Shown: in pieces, positions 37,699 through 47,652 of the stretch
How the letters are laid out: each line of letters opens with the position of its first letter
How positions within the stretch are numbered: position 1 is the stretch's first letter
Source of the DNA: an uncultured Collinsella sp.
Lineage (GTDB): Bacteria > Actinomycetota > Coriobacteriia > Coriobacteriales > Coriobacteriaceae
NCBI GenBank assembly: GCA_902470695.1
Contig: CABRHH010000004.1
Coordinates: 1-64,000 of the forward strand
Reading direction: 5' to 3'
Length of the DNA: 64,000 nt
Translations under genes and position numbers: made by a program
The notes under the pieces: generated by a model
Told to the model about the DNA's origin: nothing
The model's input: only the letters and a program-made list of their open reading frames with translations
Databases searched by the model: none

Positions 37699-38979
37699 CT
37701 ATTCCCAGCTCCATTGACCGTTGGAGAACACCGGCACCTCGGTGCCGTCGGCGCAGATACCCGTGATGTCAAGATCGTCCGTTCCCACCATGAAGTCCAC
37801 GTGCGTGCTGCTCACATTCACCCCGCAGGCGCGCAGCTGCTCGGGCGACAGGTCGTAGCCGCCCTCGTAGCACTCGGGAAAGCCGATGCCGAGCGCCAGG
37901 TGGCAGCTCGCGTTCTCGTCGTACAGCGTGTCGAAGAACAGCGTCTCGCTCGCGCGGATCGGCGTGTTCTTCGAGATGAGCGCCACCTCGCCCAGCCGGC
38001 AAGAACCATCATCGAGCTCAAGGATGCTGGCGAGCGCCTCGCGCCCCACCTCGGCGTCGTACTCCACCACGCGGCCTTCCTCGAACCGCAGCCAGAAGCG
38101 ATCGATTCGCACGCCGTTGTGCACCAGCGGCAGAGCCGAGTACACCACGCCGTCAACGCGCTCGCAGTGCGGGGAGGTGAACACCTCCTCGGTGGGAATG
38201 TTCGGGAAGAACTGCCGACCCTCAGGCGTCACCGTGCACCCGCCGTGCCACACGTGGCGGTCAGTGAGATGCACCATGAGGTTCGTGCCGTTCTCCGAGG
38301 TGTAGTGCAGGCTCTCGAAGTGATGCTCGTTCAGGAAGCGCAGGTTCTTATCGAACGTTGCATCGTGGAGTTCCCAATCCGCCTCGGGGTCGTCGCCGTC
38401 GGCACGCGACGCGGACAGGATGGCTCCCCAGAGCCGATAGATGGCCACCTCGTCCGGCACGCCGGGAAACACGTGCCGAGCCCAGGCGGCAACCGGGGCG
38501 CCGGCGATGCACCAGGGGTTGATGTTGAAGTCAAGCCCGCGGCGGAACGCCTTGCACTGCGTGTTGCGAGCGCGGGCAGCAGCCATGGGCTTAGCCGGGT
38601 CGATACCGCGCATGGCCTCGGGGTCGGCCCCTTCGACAAAGATGAAGCACGCCCCCTGTTCGGCCAGCGAGTCGAGCTGGATACGCTGCCAGGCGGGCAC
38701 CGTCTCGAACCAAGATGTCTCCATGTGCTCGTAGGTCAGGCGCGACACCGCATCGTCAACCCACAGCACCGTCACATGGCCCGCACCGGCGGCGTATGCG
38801 CGTGCGGTGAGCATACGAACGAACGGGGCAACCTCGACCGAACCCTGGACGACAACTTCCTGGCCCGCCCGCACGTTCACGCCCTTGCGTACCACCAGAT
38901 CGGCATAGCGCTCGATCTGCGGCTGCAGCTTTTCCAAACCGGCGCGAGCGTCCTCGACCGTCAGCTCGGCTCCAAACAT
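37699..38979 (-). CDS. M29 family aminopeptidase (AmpS/PepS type)
   Basis: Metal-dependent cytosolic aminopeptidase of 426 residues. It resembles the thermophilic M29 family: N-terminal YADLVVRKGVNVRAGQEVVV, central GTNLMVHLTDRHVWHGG and FPNIPTEEVFTSPHCERVDG (metal-site Glu), and C-terminal ENASCHLALGIGFPECYEGG and SSTHVDFMVG (His/Asp ligands). ATG 38979 follows GGAAGGA by about 8 bases. tRNA-Lys begins 34 bases after its stop. Confidence 0.93.
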   Translation of the reverse strand: MFGAELTVEDARAGLEKLQPQIERYADLVVRKGVNVRAGQEVVVQGSVEVAPFVRMLTARAYAAGAGHVTVLWVDDAVSRLTYEHMETSWFETVPAWQRIQLDSLAEQGACFIFVEGADPEAMRGIDPAKPMAAARARNTQCKAFRRGLDFNINPWCIAGAPVAAWARHVFPGVPDEVAIYRLWGAILSASRADGDDPEADWELHDATFDKNLRFLNEHHFESLHYTSENGTNLMVHLTDRHVWHGGCTVTPEGRQFFPNIPTEEVFTSPHCERVDGVVYSALPLVHNGVRIDRFWLRFEEGRVVEYDAEVGREALASILELDDGSCRLGEVALISKNTPIRASETLFFDTLYDENASCHLALGIGFPECYEGGYDLSPEQLRACGVNVSSTHVDFMVGTDDLDITGICADGTEVPVFSNGQWSWE

Positions 38980-39136
38980 ATGAACATCCTTCCTTGCGGG
39001 CGGCGCTGCAATGCGAGCGCCCCTCATCAATGTGGCGCCCCGCAACCGCCTGGATGCGAAGCGCCACGGATACAACGATTGCATTGCGCCCGCGCTCCCT
39101 CTACGGCGCGCAGGCGCGGTACGCTCAGGCTGCGGC

Positions 39137-39724
39137 CTACTTACCCGCCTTCGCCGACGCCGCAGCGGCGCCGCGCGCGAGCACGCCGGCGAGCTTCGAC
39201 TCGGGCATATGCTCCGCTGCGAAGCGGCACTTGTTGCGAATGGGACGGATCTTCACGAAGTCGAAGATGAAGCCCGCGATCACGGCGATGTAGCCCACCG
39301 CCATCGCGATCATCTCGGGCAGCTGCATGTCGCCCGCGGCACCGCCCTGGGAGCGAACGGCCATAAGGATCACCGAGACGATCAGGCCGCCGATGCCGAT
39401 ACCCAGCATGGCCCACCAGATCTTGCGGTACCCGGCGTAGGTCTCGTCCTCCTTGAGCAGAATGGCCGAGGCCTGGTAGATGCGGTCCTCCGCCATGCGC
39501 TGCTCCTGCCGGCGGGCGCGCTTCTCCTCGCGCGTGAGGTTCGACAGGTCCTCGCCGCGCTCACGGGCGGCACGCTGGGCCTTGGCGGAGCTGGACACCA
39601 CGCGCACCGAGGCGGCGGCGGGGCGGGCGGGCTTGGCCGAGGCCGCCGACTTGCGGGCCATGCCGGTCATGGAACCCTGCAGCTTATCCTGATTACGCTT
39701 GTTCTGCGGGCTTCGGGTGCTCAC
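39137..39724 (-). CDS. membrane protein of unknown function downstream of purC
   Basis: 195 residues. The N-terminal 85 residues are basic and Ala/Arg-rich (KAQRAARERGEDLSNLTREEKRARRQEQ). Two membrane helices follow (about 104-125, IWWAMLGIGIGGLIVSVILMA; about 137-160, MIAMAVGYIAVIAGFIFDFV), then a short basic tail. It starts with GTG 39724 directly after the purC stop, with AAGGAG inside the end of purC, so expression is tied to purC. I do not recognise the family. Confidence 0.75.
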   Translation of the reverse strand: MSTRSPQNKRNQDKLQGSMTGMARKSAASAKPARPAAASVRVVSSSAKAQRAARERGEDLSNLTREEKRARRQEQRMAEDRIYQASAILLKEDETYAGYRKIWWAMLGIGIGGLIVSVILMAVRSQGGAAGDMQLPEMIAMAVGYIAVIAGFIFDFVKIRPIRNKCRFAAEHMPESKLAGVLARGAAAASAKAGK

Positions 39725-40612
39725 TTACACGTTCTCCTTCATGGACTCAAACTTCTCACCGGTGATGATTTCGAACGCCTCGCGGTAGCGGGCGGACGTC
39801 CCCTCGATCACCTCGGCGGGCAGCTGCGGGGCATCGCCGGTGAAATCCCAATTGGCGCGCAGCCAGTCGCGCACATACTGCTTGTCGTAGCTCGGCTGGA
39901 CCTTGCCCTCCTCGTACGAATCGGCCGGCCAGAAGCGGCTCGAATCGGGGGTAAGGCACTCGTCGATAAGCGTAACTTTGCCGTCGATGATGCCGAACTC
40001 GAACTTGGTGTCGGCGATGATGATGCCGCGGGTGGCCGCGTACTCGGCAGCCGCCTTGTAGATGGCCAGCGACAAGTCGCGGATCTGCTCGGCGATCTCG
40101 GCGCCGACGATCTCCACGCAACGCTCGTAGCTGATGTTCTCGTCGTGATCGCCGATTGCCGCCTTGGTGGAGGGCGTGAACAGCGGCTCGGGCAGCTTGG
40201 AAGCCTCGGTCAGGCCGGCGGGCAGCTTGATGCCGCACACGGTGCCGTTCTCGTCATAGGTCTTCTTGCCGCTGCCGGTAAGGTAGCCGCGCACGATGCA
40301 CTCGATCATGATGGGCTGGGCCTTCTTTACGAGCATGGTGCGTCCGGCCAGGTAGTCGCGATAGCCGGCAAACTCAGCGGGGAACGCCTCCGGGTCGATG
40401 GACACCATGTGGTTAGGCACCAGGTCGCGGAATTTGTCGAACCAGAACGCGGAGATGCGGTTGAGCACCTCGCCCTTGTAGGGAATCTCGTCCGGCAGGA
40501 TGTAGTCGAACGCGGAGATGCGGTCGGATGCAACCATCAGCAGGTTGTCTCCCGCATCGTAAATGTCACGTACCTTGCCGCGCGAATCGGGACGGCGCTC
40601 CAGCGTACCCAC
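39725..40612 (-). CDS. purC: phosphoribosylaminoimidazole-succinocarboxamide synthase
   Basis: SAICAR synthetase of purine biosynthesis; 295 residues. GKVRDIYD, VASDRISAFDYILPD, ECIVRGYLTGSG and DTKFEFG are diagnostic. I choose the GTG at 40612 because AAGGAG lies 9 bases upstream and family homology begins there; the in-frame ATG at 40681 would add an unsupported segment. The sensor kinase gene ends 76 bases upstream, so purC may share the transcript of the two-component system. Confidence 0.95.
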   Translation of the reverse strand: MGTLERRPDSRGKVRDIYDAGDNLLMVASDRISAFDYILPDEIPYKGEVLNRISAFWFDKFRDLVPNHMVSIDPEAFPAEFAGYRDYLAGRTMLVKKAQPIMIECIVRGYLTGSGKKTYDENGTVCGIKLPAGLTEASKLPEPLFTPSTKAAIGDHDENISYERCVEIVGAEIAEQIRDLSLAIYKAAAEYAATRGIIIADTKFEFGIIDGKVTLIDECLTPDSSRFWPADSYEEGKVQPSYDKQYVRDWLRANWDFTGDAPQLPAEVIEGTSARYREAFEIITGEKFESMKENV

Positions 40613-40688
40613 GTGTGTCAGCTCCTTTGCGTGCAGACGGATATCGAGCCGCCGCGACACCAGGGCGTGAACCGCCCTCACGCAGCAG

Positions 40689-42290
40689 CTAATACTTCAT
40701 TGTAGAGGATGGGAGGTCTTCCGTATGCTCGCGCGGAAGATGAATCGTAAAAGTCGTACCCTTTCCCAGCTCCGACTCAACGGCGATGAACCCGTGATGG
40801 CGCTCGACGATCTGCTTGGTCACCGCCAAGCCCACGCCCAGGCCGCCCGCCTCGCGGGCACGGCTCGCGTCGGCACGCCAGAAACGGCCGAAGATGCGCG
40901 CCAGGTCGTCCTTGGCGATGCCGATACCCGTGTCGGACACGGTGATCATCACGTCCTTGCGATCGCCGTGGACCGACACCACCACCCAGCCGTCCTCGGG
41001 CGTATAGCGCATGGCGTTGCTCATGAGATTGATCACGCACTGGGTGATCATGTCCGGATCGACCTCAATGATCGCCGGCTTGCCCTGCATCTCATCAATG
41101 AAACGCAGATGCAGGTCCTTGTTGTGGAACAGCTGATGTTGGTTGTTCACGATGGTCCTCACCAGCTGGACTGCATCGATGGGCTCGATGTTCAGCGGGG
41201 CGGTGTGGTTTTCCAGGCGAGACAGGTCGAGCGTCTGCTGCACCAGGCGCGCCAGGCGACGCGTCTCGGAGGCAACAGTTTCCAGATGCTCGGCATCCGT
41301 TGGATACACCCCGTCCTGCATAGCCTCGACCGTGGCCTGCATGGCCATGAGCGGGGTGCGCAGCTCGTGGGCCACATCGGAGGTGAGCCGGCGTTCGCGC
41401 TTCAGGTCGCGTTCGAGCGAGGATGCCATCTCGTCGAAAATCTCGCCGAGCTGGTCGATCTCATCATCGCCGCGCATATGCGTGCGCGCCGCCAGGTCGC
41501 CCTCGCGGATCTGGCGTGCCGTGTTGGTGATGCGCTGCACGGGGGTGGTGAACATGCGCGACACCAAAAAACCGATCACCACGGCAATCGCGATGGCGAT
41601 GAACGCGGCAAGCCCCATGGCGTTGAAGGTCTTTTCGCGAAACGCCGCATCGGCCTTGGTGAGCAGGGCGTCGCTGCCGAGCACCCACAGGCGTACCTGC
41701 CCGATTGCGGCGCCCTCGTCGTCGGTGATCGGGACCGTGACGGCGCTTTCGCTATCGGTGGGCGCCTTCGATGCGGGACTATGGGTTTTACCTTGCTGAG
41801 AGGACAACGACACCACGTCGGAAGCGCTCGCATCGGCATCCAAACCCGACGCGGAAGAGCTCGCCGAGCCCTCGCCCAGCGAAGTGGCCACCGAAGCGGA
41901 CGGCCAGGTGTCGTCATACAGGATCTTGCCCGAGGCATCCGAGATCTGCAGTCCCACATCATCGGAAACAATATGGGCGTCGGCCGCCATGGAGAGCACA
42001 TCGGTGGTCCACCCGCCGGCCTGCTCATAGCCATCGGCCAGCTTCTGGGCGGTGATGTGGGCGATCTCCTCCATGTTGGCGCGCGTGTAATCGGAAAACG
42101 CGCCGCCCCACACCACCGTGACCACGCACACCAACACGAGCACGGTCATCAGCGACGTCAACGCAAACGAAAGCGCCATGCGCGAGCCGTAGCTGATACC
42201 GCGCCGGGGCGTGGCGTGAGGCGTATTCCAGCTCGCGCGGGAAGACGCCTCGGTATCACTGTGTTTTTGTCCTATGACCAGCCGTGCCAT
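40689..42290 (-). CDS. sensor histidine kinase (HAMP-HisKA-HATPase)
   Basis: Membrane sensor of 533 residues, partner of the OmpR-type regulator 9 bases upstream. Order: cytoplasmic N-terminus; membrane helix (about 38-62); extracellular region (about 63-215) with a Ser/Ala-rich insert; second helix (about 216-240); HAMP; dimerisation helix with His308 in SDVAHELRTP; N-box NLMSNAMRYTPEDG; G1 DTGIGIAKDDLARIFGRFWR; G2 GGLGVGLAVTKQI. All catalytic motifs are present. The stimulus is unknown; the layout resembles BaeS/PhoR-like kinases. Confidence 0.95.
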   Translation of the reverse strand: MARLVIGQKHSDTEASSRASWNTPHATPRRGISYGSRMALSFALTSLMTVLVLVCVVTVVWGGAFSDYTRANMEEIAHITAQKLADGYEQAGGWTTDVLSMAADAHIVSDDVGLQISDASGKILYDDTWPSASVATSLGEGSASSSASGLDADASASDVVSLSSQQGKTHSPASKAPTDSESAVTVPITDDEGAAIGQVRLWVLGSDALLTKADAAFREKTFNAMGLAAFIAIAIAVVIGFLVSRMFTTPVQRITNTARQIREGDLAARTHMRGDDEIDQLGEIFDEMASSLERDLKRERRLTSDVAHELRTPLMAMQATVEAMQDGVYPTDAEHLETVASETRRLARLVQQTLDLSRLENHTAPLNIEPIDAVQLVRTIVNNQHQLFHNKDLHLRFIDEMQGKPAIIEVDPDMITQCVINLMSNAMRYTPEDGWVVVSVHGDRKDVMITVSDTGIGIAKDDLARIFGRFWRADASRAREAGGLGVGLAVTKQIVERHHGFIAVESELGKGTTFTIHLPREHTEDLPSSTMKY

Positions 42291-42299
42291 CGCAGCGCG

Positions 42300-43016
42300 T
42301 TACTTCGCGGCGTCAGCCTTAGCCGGAGCCTCGAAGCGGTAGCCCACGCCATGGACGGTATACAGCCAGCGCGGGTGCTTGGGATCGTCGCCCAGCTTGG
42401 CGCGAAGGTTCTTCACATGGGAGTCGATGGTGCGCTCGTAGCCCTCGAAATCGTACCCGAGCACCTTCTCCACGAGCTCCATGCGGTTGTACACGCGCCC
42501 CGGATGACGGGCAAGCGTAGTGAGCAGCTTGAACTCGGAGGCGGTGAGATCGACTTCGGTGCCCTCGACCAAGATCTTGTGACCGGAGATATCGATCACC
42601 AGATCACCGAAGTCCAGCACCTCGACCTGCGGCTCCTCGGCCAGGTGCGTGCGGCGGAACAGAGCGCGCACGCGGGCGACGAGCTCACGCGGGGAGAACG
42701 GCTTGATCAGGTAGTCGTCGGCACCGAGCTCCAGGCCGATGATGCGGTCCTCGACCTCGCCCTTGGCGGTCAGCATGATGATCGGCACATCGGAGGTGTC
42801 GCGGATGGCACGACACACGCGCTCTCCAGAGAGCTTGGGGAGCATGAGGTCGAGCACGATCAGGTCGAACTGGTGCTTCTCGAACTCCTCGACCGCCGAC
42901 TGGCCGTCGCCTACGCCCACAACCCAGTAGCCCTCGCGCTCGAGGTAGGCGGCCACGGCATCGCGGATGGCCTTCTCATCCTCAACCAACAGGATCTTGC
43001 GTGCATCTGAAGCCAT
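42300..43016 (-). CDS. OmpR/PhoB family response regulator
   Basis: DNA-binding regulator of 238 residues: a receiver domain with acidic pocket (VEDE) and phosphoacceptor Asp56 in DLIVLDLMLPKLSG, Lys in LIKPFSPREL; then a winged-helix output domain (about 135-228, LTASEFKLLTTLARHPGRVYNRMELVEKVLG). ATG 43016 with GGAGG upstream. It heads the pair with the sensor kinase. Confidence 0.97.
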   Translation of the reverse strand: MASDARKILLVEDEKAIRDAVAAYLEREGYWVVGVGDGQSAVEEFEKHQFDLIVLDLMLPKLSGERVCRAIRDTSDVPIIMLTAKGEVEDRIIGLELGADDYLIKPFSPRELVARVRALFRRTHLAEEPQVEVLDFGDLVIDISGHKILVEGTEVDLTASEFKLLTTLARHPGRVYNRMELVEKVLGYDFEGYERTIDSHVKNLRAKLGDDPKHPRWLYTVHGVGYRFEAPAKADAAK

Positions 43017-43158
43017 GGCGGCCTCCTTGTCTCGCGAACATACGTCGTTCTATCTTACCGCACACGGACGGTACAGTCCTGTGCTGCATTATGCCCATCC
43101 TGCACCGCGCTCAAACGCAAGATGGCGATGAGGTGAAGGCGTGCGCCGGATAGCTCGT

Positions 43159-44376
43159 TTACAGCGCGAACGTGCGCACGCGCACCAGCGAGGGCAAGCC
43201 CGTGTCGTCGCGCACGGTGGCGTAGGTGACGAACTGGTCGACGATACCCTCCGACGCCGGGTAATCGCCGTATTCGAGCGTCTTGTCCGGCGCGGTGAGC
43301 ACCGCGTAGGTCTGCGCGCTGGTGTCCAGGATGAAGTGCGACGACTGGGCCTTGACGAAATAGCGCGACCCCTTGCCGGCAACGCACGCCAGCGGCTCAC
43401 GGGAGAGGTAGATGTAGGGCCCGCCCTCGCGCCCGATGAACGTGCCCATCTTGCCCAGGCTGCCGCCGGAGCTGTAGTTCGCCTCAACGGAGAAGGCGAA
43501 GGTGTTGTCCATGTACACCGCTTCGAACGGACTGACGGTCTGCGGCATTACCAGCTGATCGACCGTTGATCCATCGGAGAGGCTGATTGCCGTCAGCCCG
43601 TAGTACACGCCCTCGTCGGCGTTCACGCGCGGCGCCACGGTGAGCACCCCGTTTGAAACGCGGGGAAACGTGGCGAACCGGCCGGATGACTCAATCAGCT
43701 TCTCACCGCCATCACCCCCGACGGTCCAGCGGTAGCAGTGGCTTTTCTCCGCGCGCTTGGACCCCGAGGCGAACGGCATCTTCTGCCAAATGATTGAGGA
43801 GCCCGTCGCCGTGAGGCGCGGCGGCTCCCAATCGGCGTTGCCCTGATCGAGTTGCACGGGTGAGCCCGTGAGCTGACCGGCGGAAAACGCCTGGCCCATG
43901 AGCACCCAATCGCCCGTGCCGTAGTTCATCTCGACCCAGCCGAACGCCCCATCGGAGCAGCGCACGTCGTGGAAGCCGTACGCGGTGCCGCTCGCGGCTT
44001 CCGACACCACGGTGACCGGAGAGCCCGTGGAAAGCGAGAGCGCGCCTAAGGTGTTGACCGCCTTGGCGCTCGCCGGCGCCATGAGCAGCGCCACCCACGA
44101 ACCGCCGCAGTGGATGGGCACGGTTCCCAGCGGCAGATCCCAGCTGGCCTGCGCCTCCAGATTGGCATCGGCACTCTCGTAGTCGCTCAGCACGTCGACG
44201 ATCTTTGATTCGTCCGTGATGACCTGCGGCTCTCCCGTGGTGTCGTGCGTCGTGGTGGACGAGGAGCAGCCGGCGAGCTCAAGGGCCGCCGCAGTTGCCG
44301 CGGTGGCAGCGGCGCTTGCGGCCACGAACGTGCGCCGTGTCACGCCGCGGCGCGAAGATGTGGGCAGGCCAGCCAT
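43159..44376 (-). CDS. Tat-type lipoprotein of unknown function
   Basis: 405 residues with a twin-arginine signal (TRRTFVAA, Arg14-15), an Ala-rich h-region and lipobox LAGC (Cys37), so it is probably exported folded and lipid-anchored outside the cell. The mature part has repeated beta-strand blocks with W/Y-rich turns (for example PRLTATGSSIIWQKMPF, GRFATFPRVSNGVLTVAP), suggesting a beta-propeller. I cannot assign a function. It begins 5 bases after the TSCPD gene, so the two probably share a transcript. Confidence 0.8.
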   Translation of the reverse strand: MAGLPTSSRRGVTRRTFVAASAAATAATAAALELAGCSSSTTTHDTTGEPQVITDESKIVDVLSDYESADANLEAQASWDLPLGTVPIHCGGSWVALLMAPASAKAVNTLGALSLSTGSPVTVVSEAASGTAYGFHDVRCSDGAFGWVEMNYGTGDWVLMGQAFSAGQLTGSPVQLDQGNADWEPPRLTATGSSIIWQKMPFASGSKRAEKSHCYRWTVGGDGGEKLIESSGRFATFPRVSNGVLTVAPRVNADEGVYYGLTAISLSDGSTVDQLVMPQTVSPFEAVYMDNTFAFSVEANYSSGGSLGKMGTFIGREGGPYIYLSREPLACVAGKGSRYFVKAQSSHFILDTSAQTYAVLTAPDKTLEYGDYPASEGIVDQFVTYATVRDDTGLPSLVRVRTFAL

Positions 44377-44380
44377 GACG

Positions 44381-44650
44381 CTAGGCCTGCTGAGCCTGGG
44401 CGGACGCCTCGCGCAGGGCGAGCGTCAGCTGATCGGCGCACGAGGTTTTGCGCGGACCGCAGGTGTTGCCCGCCAACGTGTCCACCACGTCATCGACCGC
44501 CATACCGGACACCAGCTTTGAGATGGCCTTCAGATTGCCGTTGCAGCCGCCTTCAAACGACACATCCTGAATATGCTCGCCGGCGTCGTCGAGCGCCACG
44601 TGGATGCTGCGGGCGCATACGCCGCGGGTCTTATAGTCCAGTTCGATCAT
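44381..44650 (-). CDS. TSCPD domain-containing protein
   Basis: Small protein of 89 residues with cysteines in CARSIHV, GGCNGNL, NTCG and the namesake-like TSCADQL. TSCPD domains also occur at the C-terminus of some ribonucleotide reductases; a role in metal or cluster binding is inferred from the cysteines. ATG 44650 has GGGAGGGG upstream. A perfect TATAAT (minus strand, 44678-44683) is the likely -10. Confidence 0.85.
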   Translation of the reverse strand: MIELDYKTRGVCARSIHVALDDAGEHIQDVSFEGGCNGNLKAISKLVSGMAVDDVVDTLAGNTCGPRKTSCADQLTLALREASAQAQQA

Positions 44651-44788
44651 GGGGTCCCCTCCCGGTCGGTTGCGGTCATTATACGTGTATACCTGTGCAG
44701 ACCGGCGCATATGCAGACGGCCCCACCGCTCACGAGTGTTCCCGCGAAACGATGGGGCCATACACGGCGCGCTGCTGCTGCAATACGG

Positions 44789-46618
44789 CTACTTGGCAGC
44801 GCGCGCGGCGGCTTTCTTGCGGTCCGTGGCATTCAGCAGGCGCTTGCGCATGCGAATGTTCTTCGGCGTGATCTCCACAAGCTCATCGTCAGCGATGTAC
44901 TCGAGCGCCTCCTCCAACGAGAAGGTGCGCGGCGGAACGAGCTGCACGGAGATGTCGGCGGTGGAGGAACGCTGGTTGCCCAGGTTCTTGGAGCGCTCCA
45001 CGTTGACGACCATGTCGCCGGGCTTGGAACGCTCGCCCACCAGCATGCCCTCGTAGCACTCGGTGCCGGGCTCCACGAACAGGCTGCCGCGCTCCTGCAG
45101 GGTGCCCAGGGCGTAGGCCACGGCTTTGCCGGTGGTCATGGAGATCATGGCGCCGTTGTTGCGGCCGCCGATATCGCCGGCGTAGGGGCCGTACTCCAGG
45201 AAGGTATGGTAGAACACGCCCTCGCCGTGCGTCACGTTCATGATGCGGTTCTTCAGGCCCATGATGCCACGGGTGGGGATGCGGAACTCCAAATGCGTCA
45301 CGCTCGCACCCGTCTCCATGCTCGTCATCGTGCCGCCGGCGTTACCGAACACCTCGATGACCTTGCCCGAGTACTCATCGGGACACTCGACCACGGCCTG
45401 CTCCACGGGCTCCTGGGTGCTGCCGGCCTCGTCCTTTTTGAACAGCACGCGCGGGCGGCCCACCTGGAACTCAAAGCCCTCGCGGCGCATCGTTTCCATG
45501 AGCACCGACAGGTGCAGGATACCGCGGCCCGACACCTCCATGCCGGTGCGGTCGGGAAGCTCCTCGATGCGCATGGTCACGTTGTTCTCGCGTTCGAGCA
45601 TCAGGCGCTCCTTGAGCTGGCGAGCACCGACGATGTCGCCGTCGCGGCCGACGAGCGGGGAGGTCGAGGCCTCGAACACGATGGACAGGGTGGGCGGGTC
45701 GATCTCGATCGGCTCGAGCTCGACGGGGTTGTCGGGGTCGGTGTACACGTCGCCGATGTCGGTGCTGTCGACACCCACCACGGCAGCCAAATCGCCCGCG
45801 CCCACCTCAGTGCACTCGGTGCGGCCGAGATAGTCGAAGGTGAAGAGCTGCTTGACGGTCGCGGTCTTGCGCTCGCCGTCGTTTTTCACCACGAGAATCT
45901 TGTCACCGGTATGGATGGTGCCGGAATACACGCGGCCGATGCCGATGCGGCCCACGAAGTTGGAGTGGTCGATGGTCACGCACTGCATGGCAAGCGGACC
46001 GTCCACGTCGACCTCTGGTGCAGGCAGGTCGTTCACGATCATGTCGAGCAGCGGGTACATGTCCATGTTGCCGTCCTCGGGGTCGAGGCGGGCGAAGCCG
46101 TTCATGGCCGAGCAGTACACCACGTGCTCCATGGCGAACTCGAGCTGCTCGTCGGTGGCGCCGAGGTCGGCCATGAGGTCCAGGCAGTCGTTGTAGGCCT
46201 TCTCGGGGTTGGCGCCAGGACGGTCGATCTTGTTGATGACGATCATGATGGACAGGCCGGCGTCGATGGCGTGACGCAGCACGAAACGGGTCTGGGGCAT
46301 GGGGCCCTCGAACGCATCAACAAGCAGCAGGGCACCGTCGGCCATGCGCAGCACGCGCTCGACCTCGCCACCGAAGTCGGCGTGGCCCGGGGTATCGATG
46401 ACGTTGATCTTCACGCCGTTGTAGCTGATGGAGATGTTCTTGGCGAGAATCGTGATGCCGCGCTCGCGCTCCTGGTCGTTGGAGTCGAGCACGCGCTCCT
46501 CCACCTGCTGGTTGGCGCGGAACGCGTCGGTGGCACGCAGCAGCTTGTCGCACAGGGTGGTCTTCCCGTGGTCGACGTGGGCGATGATGGCAATATCCCT
46601 CAGATTCTCTACGCGCAT
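44789..46618 (-). CDS. typA: ribosome-associated translational GTPase TypA/BipA
   Basis: EF-G-like GTPase of 609 residues acting on ribosomes in stress and 50S assembly. G1 AHVDHGKTTLCDKLL, switch I RGITILAKN, G3 DTPGHADFGGEVERVL, G4 NKIDRPGA; the BipA-specific C-terminal segment RNNGAMISMTTGKAVAYAL is present. ATG 46618. It stands alone, with a putative ATACAAT -10 about 80 bases upstream on the minus strand. Confidence 0.97.
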   Translation of the reverse strand: MRVENLRDIAIIAHVDHGKTTLCDKLLRATDAFRANQQVEERVLDSNDQERERGITILAKNISISYNGVKINVIDTPGHADFGGEVERVLRMADGALLLVDAFEGPMPQTRFVLRHAIDAGLSIMIVINKIDRPGANPEKAYNDCLDLMADLGATDEQLEFAMEHVVYCSAMNGFARLDPEDGNMDMYPLLDMIVNDLPAPEVDVDGPLAMQCVTIDHSNFVGRIGIGRVYSGTIHTGDKILVVKNDGERKTATVKQLFTFDYLGRTECTEVGAGDLAAVVGVDSTDIGDVYTDPDNPVELEPIEIDPPTLSIVFEASTSPLVGRDGDIVGARQLKERLMLERENNVTMRIEELPDRTGMEVSGRGILHLSVLMETMRREGFEFQVGRPRVLFKKDEAGSTQEPVEQAVVECPDEYSGKVIEVFGNAGGTMTSMETGASVTHLEFRIPTRGIMGLKNRIMNVTHGEGVFYHTFLEYGPYAGDIGGRNNGAMISMTTGKAVAYALGTLQERGSLFVEPGTECYEGMLVGERSKPGDMVVNVERSKNLGNQRSSTADISVQLVPPRTFSLEEALEYIADDELVEITPKNIRMRKRLLNATDRKKAAARAAK

Positions 46619-46722
46619 AGGCGTCCCCTATCCCTTATGCCGATGCGGCGCAAGCGCGCATCGGCTAACATGGCAGATTTTTCGGTGAACGGTTGTCACC
46701 AAAAACGGTATTGTATATGACC

Positions 46723-47220
46723 CTAGATCAGAGGAGGTTCCTCACCTGCGGGTTCAGGGTCGCTCCACATAAAGTGTTCCCCGGTGCCGGCGCCGCTGTA
46801 CAACAGGTAGGCTGAGTAGCCGTTTGCCATGCCACGCTGGTAGAAGCTCACGATGATCGCGTCGGCAAACTCCCCGTCTAGCTCGACCGCGCCGGCATAT
46901 GCGATGGCATAACGGTCGATGGGACCCACATGGTCGGACGGCACACCCCCCTGATTCATCTCGATAAAGTGGCGCGCACCATCGATGCAGGCCTGCGGGC
47001 CGTCTTCGGTGAACGCCGCCTCGTAGCGCACAGAGGCAGCGTCCTCCACGCAGAGCAGCACGCCCGGGTCGTCGCCGTCGGCGAGCGCGTTCAGGAACTC
47101 GTCGAGCACATCGCACACCATGGCATCGAGTTCCGCCGAGACCTCCTCGGTTGCGGCCGGGTCATCATAGGGCTGCCCCGCTGCGTTCAGATTGTTCGAC
47201 GTGGTTGTGGACTCCGCCAT
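46723..47220 (-). CDS. conserved hypothetical acidic protein
   Basis: 165 residues, very acidic, soluble, no signal peptide. A predicted alpha/beta middle part (YEAAFTEDGPQACIDGARHFIEMNQ, DRYAIAYAGAVELDGEFADAIIVSFYQRG) may form one compact domain. ATG 47220 with GAGGGAA upstream. I do not recognise the family. The neighbour typA is transcribed away with its own start region. Confidence 0.7.
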   Translation of the reverse strand: MAESTTTSNNLNAAGQPYDDPAATEEVSAELDAMVCDVLDEFLNALADGDDPGVLLCVEDAASVRYEAAFTEDGPQACIDGARHFIEMNQGGVPSDHVGPIDRYAIAYAGAVELDGEFADAIIVSFYQRGMANGYSAYLLYSGAGTGEHFMWSDPEPAGEEPPLI

Positions 47221-47652
47221 GGTTGCTTCCCTCTCTAGACGGCCCCGGTGCCCGGGACCCGCTTTTCCACTCCAAGCATGCTCCAGCTTAGCACGCGTGC
47301 ACGGCCGCGAGCAGGACATTCGCGCGATGATGCGCGCGGCGGGTCCTCCCGCCCGCCCCGGCGCTGCGCGGCGCGGGTCGCCTCACCGTCGTGGGCAGCT
47401 ACCGTTCAGGGCTTCCCGCAGAGAGCCACCGCGGTCTCCCGGTGCTCAGAACGATGCGCGGCGGGGGCAGCCCTCTTCCACAAGTACGCGGGTGGCTGCC
47501 GATCGAAACTCCATATGGTCGACAGCTCGCCGTTGCGGAAGCGCCCGGCCCGAAACCGCATGTGGTACGACGACTCTCTGCTGCGGGTATGCGGCGGCGA
47601 GCGCTGTTCCCGCCGACGTGCCGACAGCACTTGGGCTCGTGCCACCTCGCAG
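47221..47652. other. GC-rich intergenic region
   Basis: 432 bases between the acidic protein gene and the J-domain gene. All reading frames look compositional rather than conserved and I see no convincing gene, RNA or repeat. It probably includes the promoter of the acidic protein gene on the minus strand. Confidence 0.4.
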
